Shown here piece by piece: positions 23,994-32,057 of a stretch of DNA of 49,530 nt (position 1 is the first letter of the stretch; each line of letters starts with the position of its first letter). Where the stretch lies: NCBI RefSeq assembly GCF_016756745.1, contig NZ_JAESIH010000039.1:1-49530 (forward strand). The letters are read 5' to 3'. Position numbers and translations under genes: made by a program. Origin of the DNA: Aminivibrio sp. GTDB lineage: Bacteria; Synergistota; Synergistia; Synergistales; Aminobacteriaceae. A model generated the notes under the pieces. That model ran no database searches. It saw only the letters and a list, made by a program, of their open reading frames with translations, and was not told the DNA's origin.

Positions 23994-25964
23994 ATGGGCA
24001 TTGCCGCAGACCTCATCATCGTCGTCCTCGCCGGCCTTCTCGGCGGTCTTGCCGCCAGGAGGCTGAACCAGCCGCTCATCCTCGGATATATCCTCGCCGG
24101 AATCGTGGTCGGCCCCTATACAGGGGGGATCACGCTGAGCGATGTGGACCAGGTTGAGAACCTTGCCGAGATAGGCGTGGCCCTTCTTCTTTTTTCCCTC
24201 GGCCTCGAGTTTTCTCTCAGGAGCATCCTTCCCATCAGAGCGGTGGCCCTGGGCGGGACGGGAATCCAGATAGTCTTCACAGTGGCCCTTGGCTGGGGCA
24301 TCGGGCGGTTCATGGGGTGGGGGACCGTTCCGTCCCTCTGGTTTTCCGCAGCCGTCGTCTCTTCAAGTACTGCGGTCATCCTGAAGACCCTCGCGTCCAG
24401 GGGACAGCTCGGAACCCTTTCGAGCCGGGTGATGCTCGGTATGTCCATCGTCCAGGACATTCTCGTCATCCCTCTCATGGTGCTTCTTTCGAACCTCGAT
24501 TCCACGGGCTTTTCCGCTTCGGGCATCCTGCTCCCGGTGGTGAAGGTCGTGCTTTTCGTGGCCGCCATGTTCTACATCGGGGCCCGGTATATCCCCCTGG
24601 TGCTGAAGGCGGTGGCGAAATGGGAGTCCCGGGAGCTCTTCCTGCTCACGGTCACCGCTATCGGCCTCGGCATCGGCTACCTGACCTACCTGTTCGACCT
24701 GTCCTTCGCCTTCGGGGCCTTCATGGCGGGTCTCGTGCTGAGCGAATCGGACTACGGCAGAAGGGCTCTCAGCGACCTTATTCCCGTGAGGGACATTTTC
24801 GGGCTCCTCTTTTTCGTCACCATCGGCATGCTTCTCGATCCCTTCTTCCTCGCCTCAAGGTTCGGCACGGTCCTCGGGCTGTTTGCCGCGACCGTCTTCG
24901 GGAAGGGGCTCATCCTGGCGGCGGTGACCAGGATCTTCGGCTACGGCAGGGTCATTCCCCTGGCGGTGTTCTTCGGCATGATACCCGTGTCCGAAATCGC
25001 CTTCATAGTGCTCCAGGAGGCTCTCGACTCGGGGGCCGTCGGCCGGGAAATGTACGCCCTCACGCTGAACACCGTGATCGTCTCCATGATCCTCGGGCCG
25101 CTGATCTCAGGCCTGACCGCCCCTATCTATTCCTTCACGCTGAAGCTCGGGAAGCCCTCCGCCGTTCGCTCGGTGAACCTCCCCGAAGCAGGACTCAAGG
25201 ATCACGTGGTCCTCGCCGGGGGAGGAACCTTCGCCCGCCGGATGGCGGAAATCCTGACGGGCCTGGGGATAGCCCACGTGATCGTGGAGCCCCTCCATGA
25301 GAGCTTCCTGAAAGGAAAGGCCGCCGGGCTCACCATGATCCTCGGCAATCCCGCCCAGGACGTCGTTCTGGAGGCGGCATCCCCCGAGGCTGCCCGCCTC
25401 TGTGTGGTCACCGCCCAGGATCCTCCTGACGCCATGGATATCATCCGGGCCCTGCGCCGGCGGACCAGGGAGGGAAAGATCCTTGCCCTTTCGGTGAGCG
25501 ATGAGCACATCCCCTTCCTGGAAGAAAACGCCGTCAGGGAAATCATCCGGCCCGAGGTGGAGGCAGGCCTGGAAATGGCCCGCCAGGTTCTTCTGTACCT
25601 GGATTTTCCTGCGACGGCGGTCTGGAACGAACTGAATGCCATTCGCCGGGCACTCTACGGGCCCCTCTACACCGCATTGCCGGAATACGAGGCTTCCACC
25701 AGGCTGCGGGACGCCGCCGGCCTCATGAACATGGAGTGGGTCTTTCTTCACGAGGGAACGCCCCTGGCGGGGAAAACCCTGGCCGAATCGGGCATCAGGC
25801 AGGTCTTCGGCGTGTCCGTGGTGGCGGTGGGGCGGGACGGTCATGTGATTACAGGCCCGGAAGGGTCGTTCCGCCTGGAGGCGGGCGACTACCTGGGCAT
25901 CGTGGGTGACCCGGAGCGGAACGCGAAATTTCTCCTCTCCCAGAAGCCGGGCACGGAAAAATGA
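23994..25964 (+). CDS. CPA2-type monovalent cation/H+ antiporter with RCK domains (KefB/YbaL-like)
   Basis: 656 residues. Residues 1 to about 385 form a Na+/H+-exchanger membrane domain with a typical start (GLLGGLAARRLNQPLILGYI), and LLLFSLGLEFSL and FGAFMAGLVLSESDYG, the KefB-type core motifs. A TrkA-N nucleotide-binding domain follows (VVLAGGGTFARRMAEIL, about residue 400) and a TrkA-C domain ends the protein (EGTPLAGKTLAESGIRQVFG). It probably exchanges K+ or Na+ for protons under NAD(H)-type ligand control. The ATG at 23994 is the natural domain start; upstream in-frame ATGs lie inside the promoter. It is divergent from the selenoprotein peroxiredoxin. Confidence 0.92.
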   Translation: MGIAADLIIVVLAGLLGGLAARRLNQPLILGYILAGIVVGPYTGGITLSDVDQVENLAEIGVALLLFSLGLEFSLRSILPIRAVALGGTGIQIVFTVALGWGIGRFMGWGTVPSLWFSAAVVSSSTAVILKTLASRGQLGTLSSRVMLGMSIVQDILVIPLMVLLSNLDSTGFSASGILLPVVKVVLFVAAMFYIGARYIPLVLKAVAKWESRELFLLTVTAIGLGIGYLTYLFDLSFAFGAFMAGLVLSESDYGRRALSDLIPVRDIFGLLFFVTIGMLLDPFFLASRFGTVLGLFAATVFGKGLILAAVTRIFGYGRVIPLAVFFGMIPVSEIAFIVLQEALDSGAVGREMYALTLNTVIVSMILGPLISGLTAPIYSFTLKLGKPSAVRSVNLPEAGLKDHVVLAGGGTFARRMAEILTGLGIAHVIVEPLHESFLKGKAAGLTMILGNPAQDVVLEAASPEAARLCVVTAQDPPDAMDIIRALRRRTREGKILALSVSDEHIPFLEENAVREIIRPEVEAGLEMARQVLLYLDFPATAVWNELNAIRRALYGPLYTALPEYEASTRLRDAAGLMNMEWVFLHEGTPLAGKTLAESGIRQVFGVSVVAVGRDGHVITGPEGSFRLEAGDYLGIVGDPERNAKFLLSQKPGTEK

Positions 25965-26121
25965 CGGACCCCGGAGAATTCCGTCCCAGGTCATTTTCTT
26001 CCCGTGATATACTCTAAAGGCGATTTTTTGGAAAATACTTTTTCTTCCGGCGGACTTTTATTTCCCTTCCCGGAGACAGAACCGCTTCGGAAAGGCGTCC
26101 TGTTGAAAGGGAGGGCTGAAG

Positions 26122-27507
26122 ATGGTGGAGAACAACGCTTTGGAAAAATTCATACCTCTGCGCACCGCTGATATCGTGGAGGCACTGTGCAGCGAAAAGA
26201 CCCTTTCGGATGAGAAGAGCGAAAAATTCCGCAGGGTCGCCGGGCTGCTGCAGGCCATTTACCACTACGAGTTTCACGGAACCCTGATGCAGGCCAAGGA
26301 CGCCTACCACCCTTTCAATCCCGACGCGGACACCCTGAAGCTTTGCGGGCCGGACGAAGATTACTCCGCCCGGTTCGACTCCATGGTGGATGCCCTCGAA
26401 CGGCTTCTCGAGGCGGCGAACTACAGGGAGCTTTCCCTGGACGAACTGAACGAAATCATGACGGAAGCCGCTCCCAAGGGACTGAACATCGAAGTCAACA
26501 GGGAGAAGTACGAGAAGATCCTCATCTACCGACGGGGCAGAAAGAGCGTGGTCAAATCCCCCGACCCGACGGCGTGGTGGAACAGGTTCAGAAAGAAGAA
26601 ACCTGAGCCCGAAACGGAGGAGATGCTCCAGCGGCTTCTCATCCTCATAAGACTGAAAAGCGGGGAGGACGTGGAGGCCTTTTACGACTACTATACGGAG
26701 ACGGCTGGAGAAACGGGCCGGGAGAAGAATCGCCGCCTTCTCGGCGAAGCCGCTCTGGGGGGCCGGCAGAGCCCCCCGTCGGAAAGGGGCTCCAAAGTGC
26801 CCACGATTTTCCTGAAGGTTTTCAAGAACGTTCCCGTCTCCACCCTGGAGACCCTCTTCCCGGACGTGACTATCCGCATGACCCTCGTGGACAAGGGACT
26901 CATACTCCTTCCCCTCATCGGCGGTCTCTTCAGCGTGGTGAACAGGGTCATTCCGGCTCTGGTGGTGGTGGGCACGGTCCTTATGGCCCTGCTCCTGGGC
27001 CGGACGATCAACTGGAGCGATTTCCGGGACAAGCTCTTCCCCATCCTGGCCGCCTTCTCGGTTGTCGGCATGATCGCCTTCAAGGTATTCGCCACGTACA
27101 AGAACACCAAGGAAAAGCACCAGGCCCGGCTCATGAAGACCCTGTACTTCCACAACCTGGACAACAACGCCGGGGTATTCGACTTCCTGGTGAACGAGGC
27201 CGAGGAAGAAGAGTGCAAGGAAACCATCCTGGCGTACTACTTCCTCCTGGCGGAGCGGAATGCGTCGGGGCAGCCCTTTACCATGGAGGAACTGGACGAC
27301 CGCATCGAGGAATGGATGCAGGAAAAGTTCGGCATCGTCATGGACTTCGAGGTGAAGGACGCCGTCCGGAAACTGGAGGAGAAGGGAATTCTCGAGCAGA
27401 AGGACGGACGGTATTCCGTCCCCTCCATCCGGAAAACCCTTGAGACTCTGGACGCCCTGTGGGACGATTTCTTCCCCTACAACAACGAGGCTTCGGCGGG
27501 GTCCTGA
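26122..27507 (+). CDS. DUF3754 (TMEM143-like) membrane protein
   Basis: 461 residues. A long soluble, helical N-terminal part (about 1-250) ends at FKNVPVSTLETLFPD, the conserved DUF3754 entry motif. Two closely spaced hydrophobic segments follow (GLILLPLIGGLFSVVNRVIP and a second around LFPILAAFSVVGMIAFKVF). The C-terminal soluble part carries LYFHNLDNNAGVFDFLVNEA and EEEECKETILAYYFLL, the most conserved DUF3754 block, then a winged-helix-like tail. No biochemical role is established for the family. GGGAGGG precedes the ATG. It is 157 bp downstream of the antiporter gene on the same strand, so co-expression is possible. Confidence 0.85.
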   Translation: MVENNALEKFIPLRTADIVEALCSEKTLSDEKSEKFRRVAGLLQAIYHYEFHGTLMQAKDAYHPFNPDADTLKLCGPDEDYSARFDSMVDALERLLEAANYRELSLDELNEIMTEAAPKGLNIEVNREKYEKILIYRRGRKSVVKSPDPTAWWNRFRKKKPEPETEEMLQRLLILIRLKSGEDVEAFYDYYTETAGETGREKNRRLLGEAALGGRQSPPSERGSKVPTIFLKVFKNVPVSTLETLFPDVTIRMTLVDKGLILLPLIGGLFSVVNRVIPALVVVGTVLMALLLGRTINWSDFRDKLFPILAAFSVVGMIAFKVFATYKNTKEKHQARLMKTLYFHNLDNNAGVFDFLVNEAEEEECKETILAYYFLLAERNASGQPFTMEELDDRIEEWMQEKFGIVMDFEVKDAVRKLEEKGILEQKDGRYSVPSIRKTLETLDALWDDFFPYNNEASAGS

Positions 27508-27523
27508 CAAAACAGCCGCAAAA

Positions 27524-27560
27524 AACGGCCCCTCTCCGGGCAGGCCGGTGAGAGGCCGTT
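27524..27560 (-). terminator. Terminator for the AspT-like permease gene
   Basis: AACGGCC plus CTCTC pair with GAGAG plus GGCCGTT (one bulged C), followed on the minus strand by a T-rich run (forward 27519-27525 mostly A). It is 12 bp past the permease stop. Confidence 0.75.
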
Positions 27561-27571
27561 CATGTAAGAAC

Positions 27572-28723
27572 TCAATGGAAGAAGGAATGAAGCATGGTGG
27601 TAAAGAGCACCATGCAGACGATGGCCACGGGGTAGGCGCCGCCGTAGCCGGCGCTCACCTCTTCGGTGCCCGTGGCGTCGATGGCCGCCCCGAGGCCGGG
27701 CGTGCTGGTCATGGCTCCGCATATCGCCCCGGCGAGAATGATCCAGTTGATCTTCCAGAGGTAGTGCCCCAGGAAAAACCCCGTCATTTCTGCCGCGAGG
27801 GCCGCGCAGACGCCCACCGCCATGAGAAGGACCCCGTGCTCCAGGAAGGCCTTCACCACTCCGCCCCCGGCGTTCAGGCCCACGATGGCGAGAAAGAACC
27901 CGAGGGAGATGCTGCGGATGGCTGAGAGAACCTTCTTGTCCATTCTCATGGGGAAGGGGCCGATGCGCTCGAAGCTCCCCGCCCCGAGGGCAAAGATGAG
28001 CGCTCCCCCCGTGGTGCCGAGGGCGACGGATCCAAGGCCGCCCAGGGGGACGGAGACCCTGCCGAGAACCGTTCCCCCGAGGATGCAGAAAACGAAGGAG
28101 AGCAGGGAAAAGGAGGGGGATTCGGGCCGCCTGTCCTCCACAGCGGGAGAAACGGTCTTCTTTTCAGCGGCGAGCTTTTCTTTCTCCTTCGCCACGTCGA
28201 TCCCAAAGATGGCCGGGATGAGCTGGACGAAGAGCACAACCGCCATGACACCGAAGGGATAGGCCACGGAATAGCCTACGGTGACGTCGGGGTTCCCCCC
28301 CGTGGCCTCCAGGGCGGCTCCGAGACCGGGAGAGCTGGTCAGGGCGCCGGTGTAGGTTCCGGCGATCATGTGGGGGGATGCCTCGCCGGCGAAAAGGATG
28401 CCCATGAGCAGCGTCGCCAGGGCGCCCATGCCGGTCACCGCCACGGAGAGGAGGATGAACCTGAAGCCGTAGCGCTTCACCACCCGGGCGGTGTCCTCGG
28501 CGGCGAGGAGCCCCACGGCCACTACGAAGAACATGAGGTTCCAGGTGAAATAGTCGTTTGGAACGGTGTACCCCCACGCCCCCAAAAAGAGCCCCACGAA
28601 CAGGGCACCGGAGATGCCGAGGTTGATGCCCCGGACGGAGATTTTCCCCACGAAAATGCCGAGGGTCACGGTGAGACTCATGAGAAACAGGTGGTTCTTC
28701 AACAGGGAATCAAAAAAGTCCAC
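27572..28723 (-). CDS. AspT/YidE-like putative transporter (Asp-Al_Ex duplication)
   Basis: 383 residues, about ten membrane helices in two homologous halves. Each half carries the family motif: GALTSSPGLGAALEATGGN in the first and GAMTSTPGLGAAIDATGTE in the second, both in membrane-re-entrant-like positions followed by a GYSVAYPFG/GYGGAYPVA segment. The AspT/YidE family exchanges aspartate/alanine or related acids, but here the TrkA-C (RCK) pair normally between halves is missing. A hydrophilic linker (about residues 195-220) replaces it. The GTG start has AAGGAG with 10-nt spacing. The gene is terminated by 27524-27560; substrate unknown. Confidence 0.85.
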   Translation of the reverse strand: MDFFDSLLKNHLFLMSLTVTLGIFVGKISVRGINLGISGALFVGLFLGAWGYTVPNDYFTWNLMFFVVAVGLLAAEDTARVVKRYGFRFILLSVAVTGMGALATLLMGILFAGEASPHMIAGTYTGALTSSPGLGAALEATGGNPDVTVGYSVAYPFGVMAVVLFVQLIPAIFGIDVAKEKEKLAAEKKTVSPAVEDRRPESPSFSLLSFVFCILGGTVLGRVSVPLGGLGSVALGTTGGALIFALGAGSFERIGPFPMRMDKKVLSAIRSISLGFFLAIVGLNAGGGVVKAFLEHGVLLMAVGVCAALAAEMTGFFLGHYLWKINWIILAGAICGAMTSTPGLGAAIDATGTEEVSAGYGGAYPVAIVCMVLFTTMLHSFFH

Positions 28724-28759
28724 GAAAATCCATCTCCTTGCTCCGGTGGGAATCGCATA

Positions 28760-29252
28760 CTATTCTACTTCATTTTTTACCTTCCAGTCACCGAAAAGTG
28801 AGGAGAAAAAACAATCCTGCCCGTCGATGCACGCCCGGCCGGTGTCGATGAAACCCCAGTCGTGGTCGCCCTTCAGGGGCAGGAACGACTTCGGTTTCCG
28901 GGCGGCCTCGAAGAGGATGGTTTCATGCTCCCCCCTGGACGATTTCGTCATCCGGGCTTGCGGCCGCGAGCACCGGGGGGAGGAGATATTCTTCATCCTG
29001 CCGGGGATGTTGAAGGCGTCCTCCACCATGAGCCTCACCGGAAGGAAAAAGTAGTGGTGCCTTCCCGCGTCGGCGAGGGAGGTGAAGGTGGGTTCGAGAA
29101 TCAGGTCCGCAGGCCGGAATCGCTTCGCTGTCTGCGCCGCCACGGCCCCCGAGGGACCTGCCGAATATCGCGATCTCGCCGGCGAAGACATAGCCCCCAC
29201 TTTCCAGGCAGACATACCCGGCGGCACGGTACGCCGGAAACCTCATGCGCAT
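28760..29252 (-). pseudogene. Alpha/beta hydrolase broken by three homopolymer indels
   Basis: Two frames alternate. Frame A: GEIAIFGRSLGG, the GxSxG nucleophile elbow. Frame B: GAVAAQTAKRFRPADLILEP, then HYFFLPVRLMVEDAFNIPGR. Frame A again: VLAAASPDDEIVQG, the catalytic Asp region. Frame B: EHETILFEAARKPKSFLPLK, GDHDWGF, the catalytic His region. Joining needs one indel in each of three runs: G5 after CTC, C6 at GTGCTC-proximal, and G6 before AGCATG. The N-terminus (only about 22 residues before the elbow motif) is much shorter than usual. Either this is a decayed gene or the assembly is off by single bases in these runs. Confidence 0.8.
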
Positions 29253-29271
29253 TTCTTCCCCTTCCCCGGAC

Positions 29272-30882
29272 TTACCGGGCTGACCACTCTCCGCTGAGGA
29301 TGACGAACTTGCTGCCTCCCCACCATTTTCCTGAAAAAGCCCCCTTGTGGAATGATCCGCTGAGATTACCGGACACTCTTTCGTTTATGTCGTACTTCTC
29401 TCCTTCGTCCAACATGTATCCTGCGGCAGTTCCCGCCCAATTCATAGAAAGGGTCCCCTTCCGGGGGTCATAGGTCCCGCTTCCGCCGGCCGAAATTTTC
29501 ACGTTCTGTCCGTTTGCCGTGTACTGCCCGGAGATGACGGCCCGGGCTGACTGTCCGGAAACGGTAAGGGTGATCGTTCCGTTCCCGATGTTGGTCACGG
29601 CTCCCCTGTACGTTCCGTCGGCGACTTTCTCCGTGCTGTGTACCGACAGTGCGGTAAGGGAACCGAGAGACGCGCCTCCTCCTGAAAAAGACACCGCTAT
29701 GCCTTTCGCGTCGCCCATGGCGAAGGCGGTCACCGACACGGAGGCACCCGGTGCGAGGGTTCCCGGCGAGGGTGGGCTTCCCCACCCCACGCCTCCGTCC
29801 AGGGATTGATTCAGCGGGGCGAGGGACACCGAAAAGCCGGGAATGGCTTTCCCGGAGACGTTCGTCACGGTAATATCAAAAGAAGTGCTCTCTTTGTCCA
29901 TCAGCCGGGGGGTCACCGTCCAGCGGACCGGAACCTCGGGAGCGGTCGGCTCGTGTTTCAGGGGAGCTGGTGCGGGCTGGGGTTTGGGCTCTGGCGGCTG
30001 TACCGCCGGCTTGGGAGGCTCCACAGGCTTCCGGCTCGCCGGATCTATCTGCTGGGGGTAATCCTCCGGCATGTCGGGAGCGGGAAGAGCTGCAGACGTT
30101 TTCTCTTCCGCAGGCTTCTCTTCCTTTTTTTCCGCCTGGTCCTTTTCCTTCGCCTTCCGCTCCTCTTCGAGGCGAGCCACCCGTGCAATTTCCTTGTCCC
30201 GGGCTATCTCGGCGGCCACCTCGGCCTCGATCCGGATTTCCCGTTCGAGGACCGCCATGGTCCTGTCCTTTCCCTCCAGGCCGTAGGCGTCGCAGAGGCT
30301 CTCGAACCTTCCCTTGGCGAGGATCATGTCCACCGCCACGTCCTCCGCCTCGGCCCTGTCGGCGGCAAATCCGTTCTTGATGAGGTAGGTCTCGAGATAC
30401 CGGTATTCCGCAGCCATAACGGCCTGGAAGAATTCATCCCTTTTCGCCTGGGCCCGGTCCTTCGGCCATTTGTCCACGGGGCCGACCACTTCCAGCATCC
30501 GGTTGTAGATCCGTTCGAAGTTCTTCTGCCCCACCCAGTTCGCCGCCGCGTCGCCCGCCATCTTCCCGATCTTCCCGAGAGCGACGAACTGTCCCACTAT
30601 CGGGGCGGATGCCCCGAGCATTTTGCCGGCGGTGAACTCCCCCACTTTGTTCATGGCTTCTCCATGCTTGCCCTCAAGGACCAGCTTTCCTATGGAGACG
30701 AGATCCGAGGCGTCGGCGGCGTACCCCAAGGCCGCCGGGGAACTTCCGGTGAGTCCCATGATAAAGTCGTTGGCCGCCTGAACGGGGTCGGGAGAAGGCT
30801 GTTCCGGAAGCGCCCCGGCACAGGCCGGAAAAAGCAGAAGCGCCGCAGCGCACAGCAGGGTCGCGAAGTGTCTCTTTTTCAT
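29272..30882 (-). CDS. Secreted protein with coiled-coil, Pro-rich linker and beta domains
   Basis: 536 residues, family not recognised. Residues about 1-24 are a signal peptide (LLCAAALLLFPACAGA); the Cys context is a poor lipobox, so signal peptidase I is likelier. Residues 30-210 are helical; 215-265 form a Lys/Glu-rich coiled coil (EEERKAKEKDQAEKKEEKP); 270-320 are Pro-rich (EPPKPAVQPPEPKPQPAPAP). Residues about 325-425 look like an Ig-like sandwich (SFDITVTNVSGKAIPGFSVS), and the rest is Gly/Thr-rich beta structure. GGAGG precedes the ATG. It lies 18 bp downstream of the TPR gene, suggesting an operon. Confidence 0.8.
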   Translation of the reverse strand: MKKRHFATLLCAAALLLFPACAGALPEQPSPDPVQAANDFIMGLTGSSPAALGYAADASDLVSIGKLVLEGKHGEAMNKVGEFTAGKMLGASAPIVGQFVALGKIGKMAGDAAANWVGQKNFERIYNRMLEVVGPVDKWPKDRAQAKRDEFFQAVMAAEYRYLETYLIKNGFAADRAEAEDVAVDMILAKGRFESLCDAYGLEGKDRTMAVLEREIRIEAEVAAEIARDKEIARVARLEEERKAKEKDQAEKKEEKPAEEKTSAALPAPDMPEDYPQQIDPASRKPVEPPKPAVQPPEPKPQPAPAPLKHEPTAPEVPVRWTVTPRLMDKESTSFDITVTNVSGKAIPGFSVSLAPLNQSLDGGVGWGSPPSPGTLAPGASVSVTAFAMGDAKGIAVSFSGGGASLGSLTALSVHSTEKVADGTYRGAVTNIGNGTITLTVSGQSARAVISGQYTANGQNVKISAGGSGTYDPRKGTLSMNWAGTAAGYMLDEGEKYDINERVSGNLSGSFHKGAFSGKWWGGSKFVILSGEWSAR

Positions 30883-30900
30883 TACGGCCTCCTTTTTGTG

Positions 30901-32034
30901 CTACTGTATCCCCGAAGCGACGGCCTCCAGCCGGTCCGCCTTTTCGGGGTCGATTTTTCTCAGGATTTCCGTTTCCCTGCGCAGGCTGTCCTTCTTTCCC
31001 ATTCCCGCAAAAGCGACTCCCCTCCCGTAGTGGGCGTCGGCGTACCCGGGGGCCAGCCGAAGGGCTTCGGAGAAGGATTTTTCGGCCTCGGAATATTTCT
31101 TCTCGCCGATAAGGCAGAAACCCAGGTTCAAATGGGCCATGGCGAATTCCGGCGCCAGGCGGACCGCCTCCAGGGCAGCTTTTTTGGCCTCCGGTACCCT
31201 GTTCAGTCCAAGATAGACCCTGGCCAGGTTGCTGTGGGCATAGGGATATTCGGGAGCCTGTTCCACCGCCTTTTCGAAGGCCTCCGCCGCCTCCTCCTGC
31301 CGGTTCAGGCTGAAAAGGGACACCCCCAGGTTGTACCACGCCAGCGGGTAGACCGGGCGGAGCTTCACGGCCCGCCGGAAGGCCGCGGCGGCCTTTTCCT
31401 GGTCCTGAAGCCCAACGTGGCAGATGCCTTCTGAATAATGAATTTCTGGAATGTCCTGCCGGATCTCCCGGGCCCGCTCGAACAGGGGGAGAGCGTCCCC
31501 GTACTGCTTCAGCGAGGCGTAGACCACACCGAGCTTCAGCAAGGGTTCCACCGAACGGGGGGACAAATCCGCAGCCCGCTTCAGGGATTCGATTGCACGG
31601 TCGTTTTTTCCGAGGACGGCATAAAGATCTCCGAGGTTGTAGTGGGGCACCCAGTATTTCCCGTCTGTTTCAGCGGCTTTCCGGAAGGCCGCCTCGGCTT
31701 CGTCGAACTGCTTCAGCTCCTTGCAGGCGACGCCGAGGCCGTTCCAGGCGGGGGCGTACGACGGTCTCAGCTCCGTGGTCCTCTTATAGGATACGTATGC
31801 CTCCCCGAACCGCTTCAGGCCGGACAGGGCAACCCCAAGGTTGAAATGGGCCTCCGGGTAATCCTCCTTCAGTGAAATCGCCCGGCGCAGCGCGACGACG
31901 GCCCGTTCATAGTCGCCCGCTCCGGCGGCCTTCATCCCGGCCTTGAAAAAGTCCTCCGGACCCGCTCCCCATGCAGCTGCCGAGAAGGCCAGTACAGCCA
32001 CAAGGGCATAGAGAGGTATCGCTCGTTTTCCCAT
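30901..32034 (-). CDS. Exported TPR-repeat protein
   Basis: 377 residues. A signal peptide or anchor (residues 1-24, LVAVLAFSAAAWGA) is followed by nearly continuous tetratricopeptide repeats, about ten, each with the A/G-x-Y-x-x-A pattern (for example YPEAHFNLGVALSGLKRFGE, and YWVPHYNLGDLYAVLGKNDR). It is a protein-protein interaction scaffold, probably in the periplasm. The ATG at 32034 follows GGAGCTGATCTC; the longer in-frame start at 32142 overlaps the oxidoreductase gene and lacks a hydrophobic start. It sits between the molybdopterin oxidoreductase and the secreted 536-residue protein. Confidence 0.9.
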   Translation of the reverse strand: MGKRAIPLYALVAVLAFSAAAWGAGPEDFFKAGMKAAGAGDYERAVVALRRAISLKEDYPEAHFNLGVALSGLKRFGEAYVSYKRTTELRPSYAPAWNGLGVACKELKQFDEAEAAFRKAAETDGKYWVPHYNLGDLYAVLGKNDRAIESLKRAADLSPRSVEPLLKLGVVYASLKQYGDALPLFERAREIRQDIPEIHYSEGICHVGLQDQEKAAAAFRRAVKLRPVYPLAWYNLGVSLFSLNRQEEAAEAFEKAVEQAPEYPYAHSNLARVYLGLNRVPEAKKAALEAVRLAPEFAMAHLNLGFCLIGEKKYSEAEKSFSEALRLAPGYADAHYGRGVAFAGMGKKDSLRRETEILRKIDPEKADRLEAVASGIQ

Positions 32035-32057
32035 GAGATCAGCTCCTTTCCTGTTCT

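Noticed and set aside
29806-31434. Long plus-strand open frame opposite the TPR and secreted-protein genes
   Set aside because: It is antisense to well-supported genes with signal peptides and repeats; its own composition is typical of a shadow frame.
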